From: an uncultured Muribaculaceae bacterium
Lineage (GTDB): Bacteria > Bacteroidota > Bacteroidia > Bacteroidales > Muribaculaceae
Reading direction: 5' to 3'
DNA length: 20,120 bases
Assembly (NCBI GenBank): GCA_910583775.1
Contig: CAJTYD010000060.1
Location: 1 to 20,120 of the forward strand
In this document: positions 14,595-20,120 of the stretch, one piece after another
Position numbering within the stretch: position 1 is the stretch's first letter
Layout of the letters: every line of letters begins with the position of its first letter
Program-made: the position numbers and the translations under genes
Notes under the pieces: model-generated
The model's input: the letters and a program-made list of their open reading frames with translations, nothing else
What the model was told of the DNA's origin: nothing
The model's database searches: none

Positions 14595-15044
14595 ATGAAA
14601 ATGTCACTTGAAAAGAAACGCAGGATTGTCGAGGCATGCTCAACGGTCGGGCTGATCTTGATATGCGCCGGTCTGGTGGCGCCTTTCGCCGGTTCGGAAA
14701 ACGCCACGGTCCTGAGTTTATATAAATGGATCTACACCGTCGGTGCGCTCGTCTATACGGTGGCGAGAATGATCGATGTCAACGCTCCGGGCGACAGTAT
14801 GCGGCTTCGCCGGCTGCGGCGCATGGAGATGTGGGCCGGGTTCGCTTTCTGTATAGGAGCGTTCTTCTGGTTCTATAACGCCAATCGTTTCGCGGGCTTC
14901 ACTTTCTCGCTCGCCGTTATGAACAACACCGTGATGTTCACTCTCGCCGGAGCCCTGATCCAGATCATCGCCTCCTGGATGATAGCCTCGGCCATGCGCA
15001 AGGAGGCCGGGAAGCAGGAGGAATCCGATAATAAGAAGAAATGA
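14595..15044 (+). CDS. Conserved membrane protein of unknown function
   Basis: This 149-residue protein has four hydrophobic segments, at about residues 15-33 (CSTVGLILICAGLVAPF), 41-59, 79-96 and 108-132. A basic loop (MRLRRLRRMEM) lies between the second and third, and the C-terminus is a hydrophilic Lys/Glu tail. I recognise no named family. It lies 9 bp after the FtsB-like gene and overlaps coaX by 4 bp (ATGA), which indicates translational coupling with coaX. The context suggests a constitutive envelope role, but no function is claimed. Confidence 0.82.
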   Translation: MKMSLEKKRRIVEACSTVGLILICAGLVAPFAGSENATVLSLYKWIYTVGALVYTVARMIDVNAPGDSMRLRRLRRMEMWAGFAFCIGAFFWFYNANRFAGFTFSLAVMNNTVMFTLAGALIQIIASWMIASAMRKEAGKQEESDNKKK

Positions 15045-15796
15045 TGAATCTGACAGGCAATATACTTACGGTCGACATCGGCAACACCGCCGTCAAGGGG
15101 AGTGTCTTTTATGGCGACCGTCTGTTGGAGAGTCTTGTTGTCGACGACCGGAATCCCGACGGGCTGGTCTCCCTTGTGGACCGACACGGGCTTGAGGGCG
15201 CTATATATTGCAGCGTCGGCAGCGATGACCGGGGATTCGCCGCGCGCATGAGGGCTTTTCTCGATGTCGAGGTGATGGAGCTCTCCCATTCCACTCCTCT
15301 GCCAATAGAGATCGAATACGACACGCCTCTCACCTTAGGTCTCGACCGCGTGGCTGGAGCCGTAGGCGCGGCGGCGCTCGGCGGCAATGTCATGACCGTT
15401 GACGCCGGCACGGCAGTCACTCTCGATATCGTGAGCGACAACCGTTTCAAGGGGGGCAATATCTCTCCCGGACTTCGTCTGAGGTTCCGCTCGCTCAATG
15501 AGTTCACCTCCCGTCTTCCTCTTGTGGGTCTCGACGGCGAGATTCCGATATTCGGCCATGACACTCAGACCGCCATCCGCTCCGGAGTTGTCGGAGGGCT
15601 TACGGCCGAGATAGTGAGCGCATACAGGGATGCCTCGAGGGTCTATCCCGGCCTCAAGCTGCTTCTCACCGGCGGAGACGCCGACTTCATAGCGTCGTTG
15701 CCTGCGATCCGCGATCTCGGCTGCGCAGTCGTCGACCATCAGGTGGTGGGCCGAGGGCTGGCCGCCATATTCAAATACAACAGAAGAAAACAGTAA
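15041..15796 (+). CDS. coaX: Type III pantothenate kinase
   Basis: This 251-residue cytoplasmic enzyme phosphorylates pantothenate, the first step of coenzyme A synthesis. The ASKHA-fold motifs are present: phosphate-1 loop LTVDIGNTAVKG with Asp12, the pantothenate-site GLDR (residues 100-103) and DAGTAVTLD starting at Asp121. NISPGLRLRFRSLNEFTSRLP and LLLTGGDADF further mark CoaX rather than type I or II kinases. The length matches the family. The ATG at 15041 overlaps the upstream stop; the next codon is also ATG, so 15044 is an alternative. Confidence 0.96.
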   Translation: MMNLTGNILTVDIGNTAVKGSVFYGDRLLESLVVDDRNPDGLVSLVDRHGLEGAIYCSVGSDDRGFAARMRAFLDVEVMELSHSTPLPIEIEYDTPLTLGLDRVAGAVGAAALGGNVMTVDAGTAVTLDIVSDNRFKGGNISPGLRLRFRSLNEFTSRLPLVGLDGEIPIFGHDTQTAIRSGVVGGLTAEIVSAYRDASRVYPGLKLLLTGGDADFIASLPAIRDLGCAVVDHQVVGRGLAAIFKYNRRKQ

Positions 15797-15822
15797 CAAC
15801 AGATAACAACAGCTTTAGAAGC

Positions 15823-17091
15823 ATGAATAAGATAAAGTTAATGGTTGCGGCTGCGGCTCTTACAGTTGCCGGCACCGCAATGTCGCAGAATGTCACCACA
15901 CCTTACTCCATGTATGGCTACGGAATTATCGGCGACCGCGCCACTTCGATGCAGCGGCAGATGGGCAGCGTCGGCTACGCGATGAATTCCGGGCGCCAGA
16001 TCAATGTGATGAATCCGGCTTCATACGCCGCAATCGACTCTCTTACTTTTCTCTTTGACCTCGGAGCCGACGTCTCGATGCTCTGGAGCAAGGAGGGAAA
16101 CGTGAAGGAGCATTCAACCGGCGGAGGCGTCGACTATCTCACCATGCAGTTCCCTATCTGCAAGTTCATGGGCGGCTCGGTGGGCCTTCTGCCTTACAGC
16201 TCTGTGGGCTATGCCTTCGGTAACGAGATCAAACACGGATCGATGGAGAATCAGGGATCTGGCGGAATCAACCAGCTTTATCTCGGTCTGAGCGGCAAGG
16301 TGGCCGGTTTCTCGCTGGGCTTCAATATCAGCTATGACTTCGGAAGTATTGTCAACGACGTCTTCTCGACTCCGGCCACGGGAGGCCAGACCAAGTTCGA
16401 GCACGTGATGGAGATCCGCGACTGGAACATCAACATTGGCGCGCAATACACCGCAAGATGGAACCGCTTCCATAAACTTGTTGTCGGAGCCACCTATTCT
16501 CCCAAGAAATCGCTCCACGGCAACACCTGGGCCACGCTCCAGGAGACCACCATGGACTCCAACCCCGACACCGTCGGAAGCATGAGCATGAAGGGCAAGT
16601 ATTACACCCCGACCACCGTCGGCGCCGGCATAAGTTATACTTTCGAAAAGAACTACCGGCTTATGGTGGAGGCCGACGTGACATTCCAGCAGTGGTCGAA
16701 AGCCAAATATTCTCCGCTCTACAGCAACAACCCCAAGACTCCCGACGACGTTATATTCCAGGGGATGGACTTCAACGACCGAACGCGTTATGCCGTCGGC
16801 GCCGAGTTCGTGCCCAAGCTGCGAGGCAATTACGGCGAGCGTATAACCTACCGTCTCGGCGGTTATTATGCCAACGATTATCTCAACATCAACGGCAACA
16901 AGGTTAAGGAATACAGTGTGACCTGCGGTTTCGGTTTCCCCGTGCCTTCGGGAAAGACGGTGATAAACCTCGGTCTTGAATGGAAGAAACGGTTCGCCTC
17001 GCCCAACAACCTTATCTCGGAGAATTATTTCAACATCACCCTTGGTGTCAACTTCAATGAGGTCTGGTTCTTCAAGCGTAAGATCTATTAA
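15823..17091 (+). CDS. Outer-membrane beta-barrel protein (FadL/PorV-like)
   Basis: This 422-residue protein begins with a signal peptide (MNKIKLMVAAAALTVAGTAMSQ, cleavage after about residue 21). The rest is rich in alternating aromatic and polar strands with Gly/Asn turns, as in FadL or PorV-type barrels. The start of the mature part (TTPYSMYGYGIIGD, RQINVMNPASYAAIDSLTFLFDLG) resembles a conserved Bacteroidales outer-membrane protein family of unknown substrate. It ends FNEVWFFKRKIY, a plausible last strand with aromatic residues. The gene lies 26 bp after coaX and 61 bp before lptC. Transport of a hydrophobic ligand is a possibility, not a finding. Confidence 0.75.
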   Translation: MNKIKLMVAAAALTVAGTAMSQNVTTPYSMYGYGIIGDRATSMQRQMGSVGYAMNSGRQINVMNPASYAAIDSLTFLFDLGADVSMLWSKEGNVKEHSTGGGVDYLTMQFPICKFMGGSVGLLPYSSVGYAFGNEIKHGSMENQGSGGINQLYLGLSGKVAGFSLGFNISYDFGSIVNDVFSTPATGGQTKFEHVMEIRDWNINIGAQYTARWNRFHKLVVGATYSPKKSLHGNTWATLQETTMDSNPDTVGSMSMKGKYYTPTTVGAGISYTFEKNYRLMVEADVTFQQWSKAKYSPLYSNNPKTPDDVIFQGMDFNDRTRYAVGAEFVPKLRGNYGERITYRLGGYYANDYLNINGNKVKEYSVTCGFGFPVPSGKTVINLGLEWKKRFASPNNLISENYFNITLGVNFNEVWFFKRKIY

Positions 17092-17152
17092 TACGCGGTG
17101 ACTCTTAAGAGACAGGCTTTTTAATTTAATGCTGATTCAATAGTTTTTGCCG

Positions 17153-17788
17153 ATGGATCTGAAGTTGTCGAGATTTATCCTTCCTGTGGGCTTGCTGCTG
17201 CTCATAGCGTCTGGCTGCCGCGAGGAGCGCAAGGTGAATGTCGCATCGGGGCTCGACCCGAGGAGGATGGCCACCATGAGCACCCGTAATATCTCGACTC
17301 TTATTTCCGACTCGGGCAAGATACAGTATAAGATCGTCGCTCCGATATGGAATGTATATGACGAGGCCGACACGCCCTATTGGTCTTTCCCCGAGGGACT
17401 GTACCTTCAGAAATACGACCCGTATTTCCATGTCATGGCAACAGTGGCTGCCGACAGCGCCAAGTTCTTCAAGGAGAAGCGCCTCTGGCGCCTCGAAGGC
17501 CACGTGGAGATGACTAAGGTTCCCAAAGACCTGTTCCTTTCGGAACGCGTGTTCTGGGACCAGCGTCGCGGACAGATCTACAGCGATACGTTCATGCATA
17601 TCGAGACGGCCACCCATGTGCTCGAAGGCACCGGCTTCGTCTCTAACGAGCATCTCACGCAATACCGCATCCTGAATCCGGAGGGAATCTTTCCCGTCAA
17701 CAGGGATGATTTCAAGAAAGGTCCGGGCAATCCGCATCCTGCGCCGGCCGAGCCTTTCAATCCCGCAGACACCGTCAAGGCCGAATGA
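17153..17788 (+). CDS. lptC: LPS export protein LptC (lipoprotein)
   Basis: This roughly 211-residue protein begins MDLKLSRFILPVGLLLLIASGC, a signal peptide with a lipobox (IASGC), followed by the LptC-type beta-jellyroll. DSGKIQYKIVAPIWNVYDEAD, FPEGLYLQKYDP, VAADSAKFFKEKRLWRLEGHVEMTKV and SERVFWDQRRGQIYSDTFM are recognisable jellyroll repeats of Bacteroidota LptC. It would carry lipid A-linked glycolipid from the LptBFG extractor to LptA in the periplasm. Bacteroidota versions are often lipid-anchored. An upstream TTG at 17147 is possible, but the ATG at 17153 gives a cleaner signal peptide. A 27-bp palindromic repeat starts 6 bases after the stop. Confidence 0.88.
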   Translation: MDLKLSRFILPVGLLLLIASGCREERKVNVASGLDPRRMATMSTRNISTLISDSGKIQYKIVAPIWNVYDEADTPYWSFPEGLYLQKYDPYFHVMATVAADSAKFFKEKRLWRLEGHVEMTKVPKDLFLSERVFWDQRRGQIYSDTFMHIETATHVLEGTGFVSNEHLTQYRILNPEGIFPVNRDDFKKGPGNPHPAPAEPFNPADTVKAE

Positions 17789-17793
17789 CCGGC

Positions 17794-17820
17794 TGTAGGG
17801 ACGCACGGTTCGTGCGTCCG
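17794..17820 (+). repeat. 27-bp palindromic repeat, copy 3
   Basis: This copy is base-for-base identical to 9026-9052 and lies 6 bases after the lptC stop, unpaired with an inverted partner. Its 9-bp dyad could also end or stabilise the lptC message. Confidence 0.9.
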
Positions 17821-17843
17821 GCATATACTTGAGTAATTAAAGA

Positions 17844-17902
17844 TAAGTAAGTATTCAAATATAAACGATAGTAAGTATAAATTAAATTTGATCACTTACT
17901 TA
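17844..17902 (+). promoter_or_regulatory. AGTAAGT repeats around the promoter of the CNNM/CorC-type gene
   Basis: AGTAAGTAT occurs at 17846-17854 and 17870-17878. ACTTACTTA at 17894-17902 is the exact complement of TAAGTAAGT at 17844-17852. The -7 box TAAATTTG (17883-17890) sits between the second copy and the inverted one. The spacing looks like an operator for a dimeric regulator, but the region is very AT-rich, so chance is possible. Confidence 0.4.
17883..17890 (+). promoter_or_regulatory. Bacteroidota -7 promoter box for the CNNM/CorC-type gene
   Basis: TAAATTTG is an exact TAnnTTTG match 26 bases before the ATG at 17917. No -33 TTTG lies at 20 bp. Confidence 0.5.
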
Positions 17903-17916
17903 ATAAATTTAAGAAA

Positions 17917-19209
17917 ATGGTTTTACCGTTAAGTCTCGCGATCGTAATCACTGTCATAGCCGTCGCTTTCTCCGGGCTTTTCTCGGGGAGCGAGATAGCG
18001 TTCGTGCAGTCGAGCAAGGTGCGTATGGAGATCGACGCGGCCCGCGGCGGTCTTGTCGACAAGATAATCAAGGGTTTCTCGAACCATGAGGATATGTTTA
18101 TCTCCACGCTGCTTGTAGGCAACAATGTAGTGCTTGTAATCTACGGTATCGCTTTTTCTGCGATCGTCAATCCGTTTTTTGAGAAATGGTTTGACGGCAA
18201 CGAGGCTCTGACGCTTGTCTGCAACACTGTTCTTTCGACGGCGGTGATCCTTGTCACCGGCGAGTTTTTTCCGAAGACCACTTTCCGCATCAATCCCAAC
18301 TTCATGATGCGGCTTCTGGCGTTGCCTCTTTTTCTGATATATCTCGTGCTCTATCCTGTTTCATGGTTCGTCTCGGCGATATCACGCGGTCTTATGAAGC
18401 TTTTCGGCCTCGGCAACGGCGAGAGCGAACGCACTCGTCTTACCATTGACGAGCTCGATGACTATATCCAGAAAAACATCTCCGAACAGACCGACAAAGA
18501 ATCCGTGGAGAATGAGGTAAAGATCTTCCGCAAGGCCATAGATTTCAAGGATACGCAGATTTCGGAGTGTATGATTCCGCGTAACGAGATAGTGGCCGTG
18601 CCGATAGCCGATACCACCCGTGAGCGTCTGATAAAGGTATTTATCTCCACAGGACTTTCAAAAGTGATTGTCTATAACGAGGATATCGACGATATCGCCG
18701 GCTATATCCATATCTCGGAGCTTTTCAACACAGGATCAGACTGGCGGCGCAAGATCAAGCCGGTGATCTTCACTCCGGAGACGATGCTTGCCAACAAGAT
18801 GATGCGGCGGATGATGAGCGAGAAGCGTTCTCTTGCAATTGTGGTGGATGAGTTCGGAGGTACGGCGGGTCTTGTGTCGCTCGAGGATCTTGTAGAAGAG
18901 ATATTCGGCGAGATCGAGGATGAGCATGACGTCCGTAAGATCGTTGCCAGGGAGATTGCTCCCGGCGAGTATGAGTTCTCGGGCAGGGTGGAGGTCTCTG
19001 CAATCAACGAGGATTTCGGCCTTGACCTGAAGGAGAGCGAGGAATACCATACGCTTTCGGGTTATATTCTGGAGAGTCTTCAACAGTTGCCCTCGCAGGG
19101 CGACAGCTTCGTGATAGACGGTCTGCGTTTCACGATCGAGCGCATGACCACCACCCGCATCGAGCTCGTCAAGGTCACCAAAGAGCCCGATACCTCCGAA
19201 GAAGAATAA
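17917..19209 (+). CDS. CNNM/CorC (HlyC, TlyC)-type transmembrane protein with CBS pair
   Basis: This 430-residue membrane protein opens with a CNNM (DUF21) domain of about four hydrophobic segments (residues about 4-150, starting LSLAIVITVIAVAFSGLFSGSE). A pair of CBS domains follows (about residues 200-320, including ISECMIPRNEIVAVPI and LAIVVDEFGGTAGLVSLEDLVEEIFGEI). A CorC/HlyC C-terminal domain closes it (about residues 340-420, GEYEFSGRVEVSAINEDFGLDL). Family members transport Mg2+ or Co2+ or affect metal homeostasis; the old hemolysin label is not evidence of toxicity. In Flavobacteria a homolog (GldE) is linked to gliding, which cannot be judged here. It follows lptC but has its own promoter. 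Confidence 0.92.
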   Translation: MVLPLSLAIVITVIAVAFSGLFSGSEIAFVQSSKVRMEIDAARGGLVDKIIKGFSNHEDMFISTLLVGNNVVLVIYGIAFSAIVNPFFEKWFDGNEALTLVCNTVLSTAVILVTGEFFPKTTFRINPNFMMRLLALPLFLIYLVLYPVSWFVSAISRGLMKLFGLGNGESERTRLTIDELDDYIQKNISEQTDKESVENEVKIFRKAIDFKDTQISECMIPRNEIVAVPIADTTRERLIKVFISTGLSKVIVYNEDIDDIAGYIHISELFNTGSDWRRKIKPVIFTPETMLANKMMRRMMSEKRSLAIVVDEFGGTAGLVSLEDLVEEIFGEIEDEHDVRKIVAREIAPGEYEFSGRVEVSAINEDFGLDLKESEEYHTLSGYILESLQQLPSQGDSFVIDGLRFTIERMTTTRIELVKVTKEPDTSEEE

Positions 19210-19251
19210 ATAGCTCATTGTAACTGTGAAATTATTTTGCAGATATGGCGA

Positions 19252-19259
19252 TAATTTTG
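19252..19259 (+). promoter_or_regulatory. Bacteroidota -7 promoter box upstream of the Rpn-like nuclease gene
   Basis: TAATTTTG is an exact TAnnTTTG match 27 bases before the ATG at 19286. No TTTG lies at 20 bp: candidates sit 12 and 31 bp upstream. No terminator is visible between the preceding gene and this box. Confidence 0.4.
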
Positions 19260-19285
19260 TAAATTAGCGGTATAAAAGTCAAACT

Positions 19286-20120
19286 ATGGAACCGAACGAT
19301 GCCGTATTCATGGATCTCCGCACGGATTTCGGATTCAAGTACCTCTTCGGTACTCCGAAACACGCCCACGTGCTAATGAGATTCCTCAATGCCCTCTTCG
19401 AAGGAAAGATGGTTGTTACGGAGGTAAATTTTCACGACAAGGAGATGCTGCCGCCGGACCCGCAGGGGAAACGCACCATCTATGACATCTACTGCACCAC
19501 GAGCGAAGGCCATCACTTCATCATCGAGATGCAGAAGGCCGACACCCCGGATTTCGGCCACCGTGTCATCTTCTATACATCAGCGGCGATCGTGGCCCAG
19601 GGGCGCAGGGGGATGACCTACGCCATCAATCCGGTGTACTCCATCATACTGACCGATTTTGATCTAAAGTGGTTCTCCAAGCGTTTAATCCATGAGGTAC
19701 TGTTTATGGAACGCAGTTCCGGAGAGGTCTATACGGAGGATGTGAAGATGATGTTTATATCCCTGAGGCAGGTCAAGAAGGAATGGAGCGAGTGCTCCAC
19801 AGAATTGGAAAGATTACTTTATCTGATAAAGAATATACACACTATGGACAAGAATAGCGAACTATACAGATCGGGCGACTACAGCGATGTCTTCGATGCC
19901 GCCGAGGTCGTACACCTTGCAGAAGAGGAAAGGGTTGAGTATTCCAAGTCCTACTGGAAAATGAAGGATGACGAGGCCGCCCTTGAATACGCAAAAGAAC
20001 AGGCTATAGCAGAAGGTCGAGCAGAAGGTCGAGCAGAAGGTCGAGCAGAAGGTCGAGCAGAAGGCCGAGCAGAAGGTCGAGCAGAAGGTCGAGCAGAAGG
20101 TCGAGCAGAAGGTCGAGCAG
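19286..20120 (+). CDS. PD-(D/E)XK (Rpn-like) nuclease, 3' end outside the window
   Basis: The reading frame is open from ATG 19286 to the window edge (278 codons visible). The start MEPNDAVFMDLRTDFGFKYL and NALFEGK are typical of the Rpn/YhgA-like PD-(D/E)XK transposase-nuclease family (recombination-promoting nucleases). The catalytic pattern fits: Asp67 in RTIYDIYC, then EGHHFIIEMQK with Glu81 and Gln83 (an E-x-Q variant). GHRVIFYTSAAIVAQ follows. From residue 242 the protein turns into repeated Ala-Glu-Gly-Arg, encoded by a 12-bp tandem repeat. Such EGR-rich C-terminal repeats are common in this family. The total length cannot be known here. It follows the CNNM/CorC-type gene by 76 bp. Confidence 0.85.
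   Translation, partial: MEPNDAVFMDLRTDFGFKYLFGTPKHAHVLMRFLNALFEGKMVVTEVNFHDKEMLPPDPQGKRTIYDIYCTTSEGHHFIIEMQKADTPDFGHRVIFYTSAAIVAQGRRGMTYAINPVYSIILTDFDLKWFSKRLIHEVLFMERSSGEVYTEDVKMMFISLRQVKKEWSECSTELERLLYLIKNIHTMDKNSELYRSGDYSDVFDAAEVVHLAEEERVEYSKSYWKMKDDEAALEYAKEQAIAEGRAEGRAEGRAEGRAEGRAEGRAEGRAEGRAEGRA
20009..20120 (+). repeat. 12-bp tandem repeat (GCAGAAGGTCGA) encoding Ala-Glu-Gly-Arg
   Basis: At least 9.3 head-to-tail copies run to the window edge. The only visible difference is in the fifth copy (20057-20068), with GGC instead of GGT, a silent change. The period is a multiple of three, so copy-number change would alter protein length without a frameshift. The high identity suggests recent expansion. 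Confidence 0.97.

Noticed and set aside
17101..17115. AAGAGACAG after a CTCTTAAGAG palindrome, resembling the end of a Tn5 mosaic end or sequencing adapter
   Set aside because: Only about ten bases match and the rest of the 19-bp mosaic end is absent; flanking genes are intact, so coincidence is more likely.
20009..20120. Possible CRISPR array from regular repeats at the window edge
   Set aside because: The period is 12 bp with no spacers, and it is in frame with the nuclease gene.

Overview
The window is chromosomal sequence from a member of the Bacteroidota, most likely order Bacteroidales. The evidence is repeated matches to the phylum's unusual promoter (TTTG, about 20 bp, TAnnTTTG), a DUF4924 protein, a Bacteroidales-style ECF sigma factor, a FtsB-like/CoaX/barrel protein/LptC gene order, and a structured RNA directly behind rplT. 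The moderately high GC content and codon use would suit a gut family such as Muribaculaceae, but that level is inference. Most of the window is ordinary core genome.

Layout: (1) 83-2801, minus strand: type II NADH dehydrogenase, a two-META-domain lipoprotein and a small S4 RNA-binding protein. (2) 2878-4968, plus: a large secreted or periplasmic TPR protein. (3) 5056-8621, plus: the translation operon thrS-infC-rpmI-rplT, with a strong promoter, a structured rpmI-rplT gap and a clear terminator. (4) 8669-9003, plus: a non-coding RNA gene with its own promoter, long-range helices and a strong terminator; its position matches the Rfam Bacteroidales-1 motif, proposed to be a 6S-like RNA. (5) 9026-9135: a pair of exact 27-bp palindromic repeats in inverted orientation, with a third copy at 17794-17820. 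(6) 9177-9929, plus: a nitroreductase. (7) 10200-12396, minus: a DUF4924 gene followed by prfC. (8) 12520-13323, plus: a metallo-beta-lactamase-fold hydrolase, convergent with an ECF sigma factor on the minus strand. (9) 14280-17788, plus: FtsB-like protein, unknown membrane protein, coaX, outer-membrane barrel and lptC. (10) 17917-19209, plus: a CNNM/CorC-type membrane protein. (11) 19286 to the window end: a PD-(D/E)XK (Rpn-like) nuclease that runs off the edge inside a 12-bp tandem repeat encoding Ala-Glu-Gly-Arg.

Functional themes: translation dominates (ThrRS, IF-3, L35, L20, RF3, S4 protein). The second half carries cell-envelope functions (divisome FtsB-like protein, LPS-transport LptC, an outer-membrane barrel, the CorC-type protein) plus CoA synthesis. 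Mobile or variable elements are limited to the 27-bp palindromes and the terminal Rpn-like gene.

No phage, CRISPR array, secretion island or obviously new multi-gene system is visible. The most unusual parts are the non-coding RNA locus, the 27-bp repeats, the structured rplT leader and the AEGR repeat. Promoters, terminators and RNA folds were read by eye and not computed.
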